Positions 55,812 to 64,000 of a DNA stretch of 64,000 nt are shown here, one piece after another. This DNA comes from Novosphingobium sediminis. GTDB lineage: Bacteria > Pseudomonadota > Alphaproteobacteria > Sphingomonadales > Sphingomonadaceae. The position numbers and the translations under genes were made by a program. The notes beneath the pieces were generated by a model. That model was not told the DNA's origin. It saw only the letters and a program-made list of their open reading frames with translations, and did no database searches. Position 1 is the stretch's first letter. Every line of letters begins with the position of its first letter. The stretch lies in assembly GCF_007991615.1 (NCBI RefSeq), contig NZ_BJYR01000016.1, positions 1-64,000 of the forward strand, in the 5' to 3' direction.

Positions 55812-56093
55812 ATGGTCGAGGCACGGTGGAACGGCGCGGTGATCGCGCGCAGCGATGAGACGGTGGTGGTCGAGGGGAACCACTACTTCCCGCTTGAGGC
55901 GGTGGATGCGGCGGTACTGAAGCCGAGCGCCACGACCAGCATGTGCCCGTGGAAGGGCACGGCGCAGTACTATTCGCTGGTGGTGGACGGCGCGGAGAAC
56001 CGCGATGCGGCTTGGTACTATGCCGAGCCGAAGGATGCGGCCAAGCAGATCAAGGGGCGGGTGGCGTTCTGGAAGGGTGTACAGGTGGGGTAG
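55812..56093 (+). CDS. DUF427 protein
   Basis: A 93-residue protein from ATG 55812. The features of DUF427 are visible: RWNGAVIARSDETVVVEGNHYFP, then the conserved CPWKGTAQYYSLVV with its Cys and Trp, and a C-terminal KGRVAFWKGVQV. The family is small, single-domain and of unknown role. It is divergent from the 2OG oxygenase and convergent with the enoyl-CoA hydratase gene (10 bases between the two stops). Confidence 0.9.
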   Translation: MVEARWNGAVIARSDETVVVEGNHYFPLEAVDAAVLKPSATTSMCPWKGTAQYYSLVVDGAENRDAAWYYAEPKDAAKQIKGRVAFWKGVQVG

Positions 56094-56103
56094 GAGGGGT
56101 TCT

Positions 56104-56880
56104 TCAGCGCCAGACCGGCGCGCGCTTTTCCAGAAACGCTTCGATCCCCTCGGCGGTGTTATCGTCCATCATGTTCTGCGCCATGACTTCGGCGGCGAGG
56201 GCATAGGCCTCCGCGCGGTGGACTTCGCGCTGGGCATAGAACAGCGCCTTGCCGCGGCGGATGGCGTCGGGGCTCTTGGCGGCGATGGTTGCGGCGAGGC
56301 TGTCGATCTGCGCGTCGAGCTGGTCGGCGGGGACGGCGTGGTTGATGAGGCCCCAGTCCTCTGCGGTGTGGGCGCTGATGAAGTCACCCGTCACCAGCAT
56401 TTCGAACGCGGGCTTGGCCGGCACGTTGCGGGTCAGCGCGACGGCGGGTGTGGAGCAGAACAGGCCGACGTTGATGCCAGAGACGGCAAAGCGCGCGTCC
56501 TGACTGGCGATGGCGAGATCGCAGGCGCCGACGAGTTGGCAACCGGCGGCGGTGGCGATGCCGTGGACGCGGGCAATTACGGGGACGGGGAGCGCGACGA
56601 TGGCTTCCATCACTTCGGCGCAGGCGGCGAACAGGGTGCGGTAGTAATCCAGCCGCCGCTGCCCGTGCATCTGCCTGAGATCGTGCCCCGCGCAAAAGGC
56701 CTTGCCCGCGCCCGAAAGGACGACGCAGCTGATCGAGCTGTCGGCGGCGAGGCTGGTGAGCTCGGCCTTCAGCGCGGCGAGGAGGTCTTCGCTCAGCGCG
56801 TTGTACTGGTTCGGGCGGTTGAGCGTGAGATCGACGCGGCTGCCGGTACGGCGGACGGTCAGGATTTCGTTGTCGGACAT
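56104..56880 (-). CDS. Enoyl-CoA hydratase/isomerase family protein
   Basis: A 258-residue crotonase-fold enzyme. The oxyanion-hole strands are visible as CVVLSGAGKAFCAGHDLRQM and GIATAAGCQLVGACDLAIAS, with the RPNQYNALS segment near the N-terminus. The position expected for the first catalytic Glu of hydratases (about 110-130) does not show a clear Glu-Glu pair, so it may be an isomerase or another crotonase reaction. It starts at 56880, with a roughly 90-base hairpin-rich gap before the VWA gene on the same strand. Confidence 0.88.
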   Translation of the reverse strand: MSDNEILTVRRTGSRVDLTLNRPNQYNALSEDLLAALKAELTSLAADSSISCVVLSGAGKAFCAGHDLRQMHGQRRLDYYRTLFAACAEVMEAIVALPVPVIARVHGIATAAGCQLVGACDLAIASQDARFAVSGINVGLFCSTPAVALTRNVPAKPAFEMLVTGDFISAHTAEDWGLINHAVPADQLDAQIDSLAATIAAKSPDAIRRGKALFYAQREVHRAEAYALAAEVMAQNMMDDNTAEGIEAFLEKRAPVWR

Positions 56881-56911
56881 GGCGTCGACCTCTCCTTTGT
56901 TTTTGGGGGGT

Positions 56912-56967
56912 GGTGCCCCTCCACCATGTTTCGCATGGTCCTCCTCCCCAAGGCAAGCTCGGGGAGG
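56912..56967. repeat. Cluster of small hairpins between two genes
   Basis: Three inverted repeats lie side by side: GGTG/CACC (56912 on), ACCATG/CATGGT (56923-56939, 5-base loop) and CCTCCCC/GGGGAGG (56943-56967). They fill the gap after the VWA stop and may end its transcript or be a dispersed intergenic element. Confidence 0.55.
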
Positions 56968-56972
56968 TACTG

Positions 56973-58154
56973 TCAGTGCTTCTTGCGCGTGAGTTCGCGC
57001 ATGGCGCCGTCAAGGCCTTCGAGGGTCAGCGGGAACATCGAGCCGCCGACGAGATCCTTGACCATCTTCGTCGACTGCGAATAGTTCCACTGCTTCTCCG
57101 GCACCGGATTGATCCAGACGGTCGCGGGGTAGGTCTGCGCGACGCGGTGGAGCCAGATCGCGCCGGCTTCCTCGTTGAAATGCTCGACCGAGCCGCCGGG
57201 GTGGCTGATCTCGTACGGGCTCATCGCTGCATCGCCCACGAACACGATCTTGTAGTCGTGGCCGTACTTGTGGAGGATGTCCCACGTGTTCGTGCGCTCG
57301 GACCAGCGGCGCTTGTTGTCCTTCCACACGCCTTCGTAGAGGCAGTTGTGGAAATAGAAGAATTCCATGTTCTTGAATTCCGCCGTGGCGGCGCTGAACA
57401 GCTCTTCGACCAGCTTGATGAACGGATCCATTGAGCCGCCGACATCGAGGAACAGCAGCAATTTTACCGCGTTGCGCCGTTCGGGGCGCATGCGGATATC
57501 GAGCCAGCCCTGCTTTGCGGTGCCTTCGATGGTGCCGGGCAGATCGAGCTCATCGGCATGGCCCTCACGCGCGAAGCGGCGCAGGCGGCGCAGCGCGATC
57601 TTGATGTTGCGGGTGCCGAGTTCCTTGGTGTTGTCCAGGTTGGCGAATTCGCGCTTTTCCCAGACCTTGATCGCGCGGCCGTGCTTGCTCTCGCCGCCGA
57701 TACGCACGCCTTCGGGGTTGTAGCCCGAATTGCCGAACGGGCTGGTGCCGCCGGTGCCGACCCACTTGTTGCCGCCCTGATGCCGCTCCTGCTGTTCCTC
57801 GAGGCGCTTCTTCAGCGTCTCCATGATCTCTTCCCAGGAACCGAGCGCCTTGATCTTCTCCATTTCCTCTTCGCTGAGGAACTTTTCGGCGACGGCCTTC
57901 AGCCAGTCTTCGGGAATATCGACCGGGCGTTGGCCATAATCGGTGAGGAGGCCCTTGAAGACCTTGTTGAAGACCTGATCGAAGCGGTCGAGCAGGCCCT
58001 CGTCCTTCACGAACGTGGCGCGGGAGAGGTAGTAGAACGCCTCGGGCGTCTGATCGATCACGTCCTTGTCGAGCGCTTCGAGCAGCGTGAGGTGCTCCTT
58101 GAAGCTGGCCTTGATGCCCGCCGCGCGCAGCTCGTCGATGAAGTTGAAGAACAT
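56973..58154 (-). CDS. CoxE-like VWA-domain protein
   Basis: A 393-residue protein that opens MFFNFIDELRAAGIKASFKEHLTLLEALD. The C-terminal half is a von Willebrand A domain of the CoxE/YehP type with the MIDAS-like LLFLDVGGSMDPFIKLVEELF (DxGxS). In the family it works with a MoxR AAA ATPase to insert cofactors or fold enzymes (CoxD/CoxE for CO dehydrogenase). The MoxR partner is here at 60602, separated by three genes rather than next to it. Both genes share an upstream motif, which suggests co-regulation. The client enzyme is not visible in this window. Confidence 0.9.
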   Translation of the reverse strand: MFFNFIDELRAAGIKASFKEHLTLLEALDKDVIDQTPEAFYYLSRATFVKDEGLLDRFDQVFNKVFKGLLTDYGQRPVDIPEDWLKAVAEKFLSEEEMEKIKALGSWEEIMETLKKRLEEQQERHQGGNKWVGTGGTSPFGNSGYNPEGVRIGGESKHGRAIKVWEKREFANLDNTKELGTRNIKIALRRLRRFAREGHADELDLPGTIEGTAKQGWLDIRMRPERRNAVKLLLFLDVGGSMDPFIKLVEELFSAATAEFKNMEFFYFHNCLYEGVWKDNKRRWSERTNTWDILHKYGHDYKIVFVGDAAMSPYEISHPGGSVEHFNEEAGAIWLHRVAQTYPATVWINPVPEKQWNYSQSTKMVKDLVGGSMFPLTLEGLDGAMRELTRKKH

Positions 58155-58178
58155 GGGTGGTCGGGCCTCGCTCGCGTC

Positions 58179-58196
58179 TTAACCGGATGATTAAGG
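58179..58196. promoter_or_regulatory. Shared motif upstream of the VWA gene
   Basis: TTAACCGGATGATTAAGG, 25 bases before the VWA start, is nearly identical in layout to the site before the MoxR gene (61465) and the site at 44511. Confidence 0.5.
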
Positions 58197-58219
58197 CGAA
58201 TGGGGGGCTGGAGCAAGTG

Positions 58220-58651
58220 TTACGAAGCGGGCGGCGGCGGCGGTGCCGGCGGCTGGCCTTCGAACTGTTCGAGCGCGGGATCGATCGCCGCCCAGGGCGG
58301 GGCGTCGCTGGTCCAGATCGCGGCGTTGGGGGCAAGGCCGTGGCCCACGTTGAGGAAGCCGAGGCGCATAGTGCGGAAGTGGGGGCGGGCGCTGGTCTGC
58401 GCCATCACCGGGGTGCCGCACTTCGGGCAGTAGGAATGGGTGAGGATGTTGCCGCTGGCCGCCGTGTAGGCATGCGTGGCAAGCTCGCCGGTGATTGCCA
58501 CGCTGTCCGTCGGGAAGATCGCGTTGTTGGCGGCACCGCCTCCCGCGACTTGCTGGCACTGGCGGCACCAGCACTGGCGCACCGCAACGGGGGCTTCGGC
58601 AGAGATCGTGGCGGTGACGGCGCCGCAGGCGCAGCTTCCGGTAAAGGACAT
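58220..58651 (-). CDS. GFA-family zinc protein
   Basis: A 143-residue protein from ATG 58651 (MSFTGSCACGAVTATI). The family zinc ligands are all present: CAC near residues 7-9, CWCRQCQQV in the middle, and YCPKCGTPV. The founding member, Gfa, speeds formation of S-hydroxymethyl-glutathione; most members are of unknown function. It ends in a Pro/Ala-rich tail and lies divergent to the LigF-like GST. A glutathione-related role for both is possible but unproven. Confidence 0.9.
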   Translation of the reverse strand: MSFTGSCACGAVTATISAEAPVAVRQCWCRQCQQVAGGGAANNAIFPTDSVAITGELATHAYTAASGNILTHSYCPKCGTPVMAQTSARPHFRTMRLGFLNVGHGLAPNAAIWTSDAPPWAAIDPALEQFEGQPPAPPPPPAS

Positions 58652-58733
58652 GGGTGGGTGTCTCACATTTGGTATTGTTAGTGTTACTTACAATTTGTAG
58701 GCTGCGGGTAACCGGAGAGGACACCAACACGCC

Positions 58734-59474
58734 ATGCTCAAGCTCTACAGTTTCGGCCCTGCTGCCAACTCGATGAAGCCGCTGCTCACGCTCTATGAGA
58801 AGGGGCTGCCGTTCGAGAAGAACCGGCTCGATCCCGCGAAGTTCGAGCACCATACCGACTGGTTCAAGGCGATCAACCCGCACGGGCAGGTGCCAGCGCT
58901 TGTCGACGGCGAGCATGTCATCACCGAGAGCACGGTGATCTGCGAGTATCTGGAAGACGAGTATCCGACCGAAGTCTCGCTGCGTCCGGCCACGTCCTAC
59001 GGCAAGGCGCAGATGCGGGTCTGGACCAAGTGGGTCGACGAGTATTTCTGCTGGTGCGTCTCGACCATCGGCTGGCACCGCTACGTGGGCAACATGGTGA
59101 AGGGCCTCTCGGACGCGGAGTTCGAGGAAAAGGTCGCCGCCATTCCTGTCATCGAGCAGCAGGTGAAGTGGCGCCGCGCGCGTGAGGGCTTTCCGCAGGA
59201 CATGCTCGACGAGGAAATGCGCAAGATCGCCTATTCGGTTGAGCGGCTCGACGCGCACCTTCGCGAGCATGAGTGGCTGGTGCCGGAGCAATATACGCTG
59301 GCGGACATCTGCAACTTCGCCATCGCGAACGGGATGCAGGTGGGCTTTGCCGAACTGGTGAACAAGGAAGCGACGCCGGGGCTGGTGCGCTGGATCGACC
59401 AGATCAAGGCGCGCCCGGCGGTGCAGAAGATGTATGCCGAAGTGGAGCTGGAACAGCTCGGGCCGCGGGATTAG
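58734..59474 (+). CDS. LigF-like beta-etherase (glutathione transferase)
   Basis: A 246-residue GST. It opens LKLYSFGPAANSMKPLLTLYEKGLPFE, and the blocks INPHGQVPALVDG, VITESTVICEYLEDEYP and RVWTKWVDEYFCWCVSTIGW follow the LigF beta-etherase of Sphingobium closely, as I remember it. LigF uses glutathione to cleave beta-aryl ether bonds of lignin fragments. The glutathione-binding Glu-Ser pair is in TEST. Other lig genes are not visible here, which fits the scattered lig genes of sphingomonads. The identity is from sequence memory; a non-lignin substrate is possible. Confidence 0.7.
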   Translation: MLKLYSFGPAANSMKPLLTLYEKGLPFEKNRLDPAKFEHHTDWFKAINPHGQVPALVDGEHVITESTVICEYLEDEYPTEVSLRPATSYGKAQMRVWTKWVDEYFCWCVSTIGWHRYVGNMVKGLSDAEFEEKVAAIPVIEQQVKWRRAREGFPQDMLDEEMRKIAYSVERLDAHLREHEWLVPEQYTLADICNFAIANGMQVGFAELVNKEATPGLVRWIDQIKARPAVQKMYAEVELEQLGPRD

Positions 59475-59493
59475 GTCTCCCGCCGCGCGGCGG

Positions 59494-60576
59494 CTATTTC
59501 GTGACCGTGATGGTCGTGTGTCCGGAACGGTCGGTCGAACCGATCGGCTGGTCACTCTGGACGACCTCGAGGACCTGTGCCGGTGTCGGCACTTCGTTGA
59601 ACGGCGCGAAGCTGTAGTCGCGGTCGAGCATGTGCAGGATGACGGCGATGCGCTTCGTGTTGTGGACCAGCCCGGCAAGGCTGGGTTGGACATCGGCGGC
59701 AATGCCCGCATCACCTAGCGCCATGAAATAGCCAGGCTTGCTGGAGCCGGTATCACGATAGACCCCATAGAATGGCGTGGAACTGGCATCGCGGCACCAC
59801 ACGATGGGTCGGGAGGATTCCGCCGGTTTGCCTCCAGTCCCGTTGACTTGCTCCGTTGTAGCTTTTGACGATTCGATCCCGCTCAGCAGCGAGTCCATCA
59901 TGTCTGGTATGACGCGCTTGGCGGTCTTGAGGCGCATGGCGGCGGGACAAGGCGCGATGAGCACCGCAGGATCAGCCTCGCGCTTCGGGCTGGGGATTGC
60001 GAGGGTGGCGACTGCTTCAGTCAGCGCGACATCGAGCGCGGCCTTGTCGAGCTTCGTCGAGCTCATGCGCACCGTGACCAGCCAGTCGCCCGCAGGGATC
60101 ACGGCGCTGCCGGTGGATTTGAAGTGGTCGCTCTTGACCGAGTATGCCGACCGCAGCGCCGTCGCACCCTTCTGGCCGGGCGGGGCGAAGGCGGTAATGA
60201 TCGGGTCTGCCTCAAGCGGTCCGCCGAGCCGCTTGGCGGTGCTGTCCGAATGCATGACGGCATCGATCTGGCTGAACCAGACTGGTGCGGTGGGCTGCCA
60301 TGCACGGAAAATGTAGAGCGTGAAGATCGTGCTCGCATCTGCCACGCGGTAGCCTACCGAGACATCAAGCTGCTGATCGCCGTTCTGCTGGATCGTATCG
60401 CGCAGAAGGTTCCCAAGCTTCGGCGGCACGTCAATGCCCGACCCGGAATGGAGCCAGGGCGCGGCGACATCCGCGATGATCAGCCCCTTCTGGCTGGCTG
60501 AATCCTGCGCTGATGCAGGTGACGCGGCCGAGGCAAGCGCGGCGGGCACCAGTAGGGAAAGCCGCCGCTTCGCCAT
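59494..60576 (-). CDS. Secreted protein of unknown function
   Basis: A 360-residue protein with an N-terminal signal (RRLSLLVPAALASAASPASAQ), so probably periplasmic. No domain is recognised. Features are an Asp/Ser-rich beta-type body, a single Cys pair (IAPCPAAM and IVWCRDASST) that may form a disulphide, and a C-terminal GHTTITVTK. It lies 25 bases downstream of the MoxR gene on the same strand and converges with the GST gene. It may be on the MoxR transcript. Confidence 0.75.
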   Translation of the reverse strand: MAKRRLSLLVPAALASAASPASAQDSASQKGLIIADVAAPWLHSGSGIDVPPKLGNLLRDTIQQNGDQQLDVSVGYRVADASTIFTLYIFRAWQPTAPVWFSQIDAVMHSDSTAKRLGGPLEADPIITAFAPPGQKGATALRSAYSVKSDHFKSTGSAVIPAGDWLVTVRMSSTKLDKAALDVALTEAVATLAIPSPKREADPAVLIAPCPAAMRLKTAKRVIPDMMDSLLSGIESSKATTEQVNGTGGKPAESSRPIVWCRDASSTPFYGVYRDTGSSKPGYFMALGDAGIAADVQPSLAGLVHNTKRIAVILHMLDRDYSFAPFNEVPTPAQVLEVVQSDQPIGSTDRSGHTTITVTK

Positions 60577-60601
60577 GGTCCGAGGTGTCAGTCCGCCAAG
60601 G

Positions 60602-61447
60602 TCAGTTCGATGGCCGCCTTGCCATGAACGCCAGGCGTTCGAACAGCATCACGTCCTGCTCGTTCTTTAGCAGCGCGCCGTGGAGCGGCGGGATCGCCTT
60701 GGTGGGATCGCGGTTCTGCAGGACGTCGAGCGGCATGTCCTCGTTGAGGAGGAGCTTGAGCCAGTCGAGCAGTTCCGACGTGCTCGGCTTCTTCTTGAGG
60801 CCGGGGACTTCTCGGACTTCGTAGAAGATGTCCATTGCCTTGGCGACGAGGGTCTTCTGGATGCCGGGGAAGTGCACGTCGATGATCGACTGCATCGTCT
60901 GCCGGTCGGGGAACTTGATGTAGTGGAAGAAGCAGCGGCGCAGGAACGCGTCGGGCAGTTCCTTCTCGTTGTTCGAGGTGATGACGACGATCGGGCGCTC
61001 CTTGGCGGCGATCGTCTCGTGCGTCTCGTAGACGTCGAAGCTCATCCGGTCGAGTTCCTGCAGGAGATCGTTCGGGAACTCGATATCGGCCTTGTCGATC
61101 TCGTCGATGAGGAGAACCGGCAGCTGCGGCGAGGTGAAGGCCTCCCACAGCTTGCCCTTGCGGATGTAGTTCGAAATCTCGTGCACGCGCGGATCGCCAA
61201 GCTGGCCATCGCGCAGGCGGGCGACCGCGTCGTATTCGTAGAGGCCCTGCTGCGCCTTGGTGGTGGACTTCACGTTCCACTCGATCAGCGGCGCGCCGAC
61301 GGCCTTGGCGATTTCATGGGCGAGGACGGTCTTGCCGGTGCCGGGTTCACCCTTCACCAGCAGGGGGCGGCGCAGCAGCACCGCGGCGTTGACTGCCACC
61401 TTGAGATCATCGGTGGCGACGTAGTTGCTGGTGCCTTCAAAACGCAT
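60602..61447 (-). CDS. MoxR-family AAA ATPase (CoxD-like)
   Basis: A 281-residue ATPase from ATG 61447 (MRFEGTSNYV), about 7 bases after GAGG; the ATG at 61453 is too close to that site. Walker A is LLVKGEPGTGKTVLAHEIA, Walker B is VLLIDEIDKAD, sensor 1 is VVITSNNEKELPDAF, and the Arg finger region is FLRRCFFHYIKFPD. MoxR ATPases work with VWA proteins to activate client enzymes; the VWA partner is at 56973. The order of the two is usually adjacent, so the three genes in between may be insertions. Confidence 0.92.
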   Translation of the reverse strand: MRFEGTSNYVATDDLKVAVNAAVLLRRPLLVKGEPGTGKTVLAHEIAKAVGAPLIEWNVKSTTKAQQGLYEYDAVARLRDGQLGDPRVHEISNYIRKGKLWEAFTSPQLPVLLIDEIDKADIEFPNDLLQELDRMSFDVYETHETIAAKERPIVVITSNNEKELPDAFLRRCFFHYIKFPDRQTMQSIIDVHFPGIQKTLVAKAMDIFYEVREVPGLKKKPSTSELLDWLKLLLNEDMPLDVLQNRDPTKAIPPLHGALLKNEQDVMLFERLAFMARRPSN

Positions 61448-61464
61448 GGACATCCTCGAGCTTC

Positions 61465-61482
61465 TTAACCGGTTGCTTAAGG
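61465..61482. promoter_or_regulatory. Shared motif upstream of the MoxR gene
   Basis: TTAACCGGTTGCTTAAGG, 18 bases before the start of the MoxR gene. It shares TTAACCGG and TTAAGG at the same distance with the site before the VWA gene (58179). Confidence 0.5.
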
Positions 61483-61601
61483 GATAGGGCGTGCGGGCGG
61501 GGCTGGCAAGTGGGCTGAACCGCCACAAAGGTGCGGGGAAGTGACACTTGGTTACAAGCGGCCCCGTTGCCGCTCCGCGCCCGCGCGTGTAGGCGGGCGC
61601 C

Positions 61602-62393
61602 ATGGCATCCACTCCCGCTGTCAGCGCCGCGCGCTACGCTCCGTCGCGCCGGGACCGGGTGATATCGTTCGTGCTGGCGGTGCTGGTCGGGGTGTTCCTC
61701 GTCTTTGTCCTGTTGATCATGAGCAGCGTGACGGGCGGCGGCGGCGAACCGGGCGGCCAGCTCGTCGCGGTGAACATTTCGCCGCCCTCTGCCGAAAAGG
61801 AAAAGGCAAAGGCCGCGCCCAAGCAGGATCAGAAGCAGGAGCAGGTGCAGACGGTGACCACACCGCCGCCCAAGCTGCCGCCGCGCATCGAGATTCCCAG
61901 CAAGAATCAGGTCGAATGGCCCCCGGGCTTCATCAAGCTGAGCCGCGAGGACATCGCGAAGGCGGATATCAGCCGGATCAAGCCGGCTGGCGGTGGCGGT
62001 CAGGCCGGGGCTTCTGCGGGCGGCGGCGGCAATGCCGAAGGCACCGGCGAGGGGCCGGGTGGTGCGCGCGTTTACAATGCGGAATGGTACCGCGAGCCGA
62101 CGCGGGCGGAAATGTCGCCCTACATGAGCGCAGCGCGAGGAGGCTCCAGCGGCGACTGGGCGATGATTATCTGCCGCACGGTCGAGCGTTATCATGTCGA
62201 GGATTGCCGCGAGGTGGACGAAAGCCCGCGCGGATCGGGCCTCGCACGCGCGCTGCGGCAGGCGGCGTGGCAGTTCCTTGTCAGGCCGCCGCGGGTGGAC
62301 GGCAAGGCACAGCTCGGCACGTGGGTGCGCATCCGCTTCGATTTCAAGGCGGCAAAAGCTGGTGACGGAGACGGGACGGCCGGCCAGGACTGA
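61602..62393 (+). CDS. Membrane-anchored protein with proline-rich stalk
   Basis: A 263-residue protein with one N-terminal membrane helix (about residues 21-42, FVLAVLVGVFLVFVLLIM), then a charged Lys/Glu/Gln/Pro stretch, a Gly-rich linker and a C-terminal globular domain (NAEWYREPTRAEM to WVRIRFDF) with Cys residues in IICRTVERYHVEDCREV that may form a disulphide. The layout is TonB-like (anchor, stalk, small domain), and the C-terminal WVRIRFDF strand looks like an energy-transducer fold. I cannot prove it is a TonB. It lies divergent to the MoxR gene. Confidence 0.65.
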   Translation: MASTPAVSAARYAPSRRDRVISFVLAVLVGVFLVFVLLIMSSVTGGGGEPGGQLVAVNISPPSAEKEKAKAAPKQDQKQEQVQTVTTPPPKLPPRIEIPSKNQVEWPPGFIKLSREDIAKADISRIKPAGGGGQAGASAGGGGNAEGTGEGPGGARVYNAEWYREPTRAEMSPYMSAARGGSSGDWAMIICRTVERYHVEDCREVDESPRGSGLARALRQAAWQFLVRPPRVDGKAQLGTWVRIRFDFKAAKAGDGDGTAGQD

Positions 62394-62405
62394 TCCCGGC
62401 CGGCC
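62378..62405. terminator. GGCCGGCC inverted pair between convergent genes
   Basis: Two copies of GGCCGGCC, each self-complementary, flank 12 bases at the end of the preceding gene. They could form a hairpin that ends transcription from both sides; no T-run is seen. Confidence 0.35.
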
Positions 62406-62450
62406 GAGACCCCCACGCCTTCGCACAAGACGCAGGGGCCAAGCGGGACA

Positions 62451-64000
62451 TCAGAATTCGGACCAGTTGTCCTCGCCAAGCTTGAGCGCGAGGTTGCCGT
62501 GGACCGGTGCAGGTGCTCCGCCGGCACTCGGACGCGGGGCCATCGAAGCGGGCATCGGTGCCGACCGCATGGGGGCAGGCGTGCCGAAGCTGCCTCCAGA
62601 AGCCGAGATTCCGGCGCCGCGGAAGCGTGAGACGAGGTTGGCGAGATTGGCCGCCTGACCCGAAAGATTGCGCGAGGCTGCTGCGCTTTCCTCGACCATC
62701 GCGGCGTTCTGCTGGGTCATCCGGTCAAGCTCGCTCATGGTCACGTTGACCTTGGAAATGCTTGTTGCCTGATCGACAGCTGCCGTGGCGATGCCTTCGA
62801 CCAGCGCGCCGATTTCGGCCACCTGGTTGATGATCGCATCGAGCGCCTCGCCGGTCTCGCCGACGAGGTGGACACCCAGTTCGACATGCTGCGCGCTGCC
62901 GCTGATAAGGCCCTTGATGTCGCGCGCGGCTTCGGCCGAGCGCTGGGCGAGCGCGCGGACTTCGTTTGCAACCACCGCGAAGCCGCGGCCTGCCTCGCCA
63001 GCACGCGCTGCCTCGACGCCTGCGTTCAAGGCGAGGAGATTGGTCTGGAAGGCAATGCCATCAATGAGATCAATGATCTGGGTGATCTGCTTGGAGCTGT
63101 CGACGATCGAATCCATCGCGCCGACCGCCCGCTTGACCACATCGCCGCCAGAGTTGGCGCGTTCGGTGGCGCGCACGATGGTCTCACGCACCGCACCGGC
63201 GTTATGCGCGCTTTGTTCGACCTTGGCGGTGACTTCACGCATGGCGTTGGCCGCGGATTCGAGGCTGGCCGCCTGCTGCTCGGTGCGGCTGGCAAGATCG
63301 TCGGACGCCGCGCGGATCTCGGTCGAGCCGGTTTGCACGCTGGTGGCGGTCCCCGCGACCGAACCGATGATCTGCTCGAGTTCGCTCGCCATGGCGTTGA
63401 AATCGGTCTTCAGGCGGCCGAACGGGCCTTCGAGCGCGGCGTTCACGCGGGCCGAAAGATCGCCTTCCTTGAACCGGGCAAGCGCGGCGCCAAGCGTGCC
63501 GACGATGAGCTCGACTTGTTCGGACTTGCTCTTTTCGGCGCGGACAAGCTGATCCTGCAGGCCGCGCATGGCCCGGCCCAGCGCGCCAACTTCGTCCTGC
63601 GTATCGTCAAGCTGCAACATGCCGTCGAGGCGCCCGTCAGCGAGGTCCTGGATCGCATGGGTGATCTTGCCGACGGGCCGCGCCACAAGGCCGACCATCA
63701 TGAAGTAGATGCCGCCAAGCGTTCCGAGCAGAAGCAACGCGGCGATGATGCCGGTCCACAGGGCAACCTGATAGCCCATTGCAGCAGCCGCGACCGCGTG
63801 GTCGATATGCGACTTCTGGTAGGTGGCGAGATCGGCGAGCGCCTTGGTGGTCTTCTCGACTGGCTCGCTCGAGGTGGCGAGGCGGGCGAGTGCTTCGGCG
63901 GTGCGGCTTTCTGACGAGAGCTGGATGATCTGGCTGGTATCCTGACTCATCTGCTGCCAGCCGGTCTTGAAGTCCTTGAGGTAGGACTTTTCCTTGTCGT
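62451..64000 (-). CDS. Methyl-accepting chemotaxis protein (cut by window edge)
   Basis: At least 516 residues are visible, and the frame is open past the ATG at 63950 to the edge (…GWQQ before MSQD), so the N-terminus lies outside. One membrane helix ([20 protein letters not shown]) is followed by a HAMP domain and a long signalling domain with the hairpin tip [20 protein letters not shown], which contacts CheA and CheW. The C-terminus ends in a Met/Ala/Pro-rich tail and [14 protein letters not shown]. The sensory domain is only partly visible: a periplasmic four-helix type is likely. Confidence 0.9.
   Translation of the reverse strand, partial: DKEKSYLKDFKTGWQQMSQDTSQIIQLSSESRTAEALARLATSSEPVEKTTKALADLATYQKSHIDHAVAAAAMGYQVALWTGIIAALLLLGTLGGIYFMMVGLVARPVGKITHAIQDLADGRLDGMLQLDDTQDEVGALGRAMRGLQDQLVRAEKSKSEQVELIVGTLGAALARFKEGDLSARVNAALEGPFGRLKTDFNAMASELEQIIGSVAGTATSVQTGSTEIRAASDDLASRTEQQAASLESAANAMREVTAKVEQSAHNAGAVRETIVRATERANSGGDVVKRAVGAMDSIVDSSKQITQIIDLIDGIAFQTNLLALNAGVEAARAGEAGRGFAVVANEVRALAQRSAEAARDIKGLISGSAQHVELGVHLVGETGEALDAIINQVAEIGALVEGIATAAVDQATSISKVNVTMSELDRMTQQNAAMVEESAAASRNLSGQAANLANLVSRFRGAGISASGGSFGTPAPMRSAPMPASMAPRPSAGGAPAPVHGNLALKLGEDNWSEF

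Noticed and set aside
44511-61482. Firm assignment of the shared motif to CtrA
   Set aside because: The spacer between the TTAA boxes is 8 bases rather than 7, and no CtrA gene or other target is in the window.

Overview
The window looks like a piece of a sphingomonad (Alphaproteobacteria) chromosome, Novosphingobium-like. The reasons are the mre/rod cell-shape operon, the CTC-type L25 gene, the PEP-CTERM proteins with their TPR lipoproteins, a LigF-type beta-etherase glutathione transferase, the GC-rich codon use of the right three quarters, and intergenic repeats of a kind common in this order. This placement is inference from gene content; no rRNA is present.

Bases 1 to about 14,800 are an accessory region, visibly less GC-rich and with more mixed codon use than the rest. 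It ends exactly at the 3' end of a tRNA-Lys(CUU) gene, a classical integration point for genomic islands, although no integrase is visible and the island runs off the left edge. It starts with a tightly overlapping four-gene operon: the end of a RecB/UvrD-type protein with a nuclease domain, a DUF6361-like protein, a phospholipase-D-fold protein with two HxK motifs, and a 1040-residue SF2 helicase. I cannot match this set to a named defence system. Next come a PD-(D/E)xK-like protein with an unknown partner, a pair of translationally coupled membrane-associated proteins, a Vsr-like nuclease candidate, a NYN ribonuclease with a LOTUS domain, a tyrosine phosphatase fused to an ADP-ribosylglycohydrolase, and an unknown protein with an HTH-like N-terminus.

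Bases 14,800 to 27,000 are core genome: the elongasome operon mreB-mreC-mreD-mrdA-rodA on the minus strand, mutL with a downstream lipoprotein, GNAT and MaoC genes, ychF and a periplasmic metallo-beta-lactamase-fold protein. Bases 26,460 to 30,970 hold two copies of a module made of a TPR lipoprotein on the plus strand and a convergent PEP-CTERM protein. One PEP-CTERM protein is mostly Thr/Gly tandem repeat.

Bases 31,100 to 42,100 carry pth, rplY, a TraB/GumN lipoprotein, glyQ-glyS, ppdK, a methyltransferase, comF and hisI. Bases 42,100 to 48,960 are metabolic: a MerR regulator, a long acyl-CoA dehydrogenase, a SnoaL plus APH-kinase fusion, a dienelactone hydrolase, and cysK coupled to an MFS exporter. 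Bases 48,984 to 51,212 encode a ZnuD-like TonB receptor under a palindrome that resembles a Zur box. Then follow PilZ, tyrS, a DOMON-like protein overlapping a NamZ (DUF1343) hydrolase, a 2OG-Fe(II) oxygenase, a DUF427 protein, an enoyl-CoA hydratase, a CoxE-like VWA protein, a GFA protein, the LigF-like GST, its MoxR AAA partner and a chemoreceptor cut by the right edge. The VWA gene, the MoxR gene and the APH-fusion gene share a near-identical motif, TTAACCGR-N4-NTTAA, just upstream of their starts.
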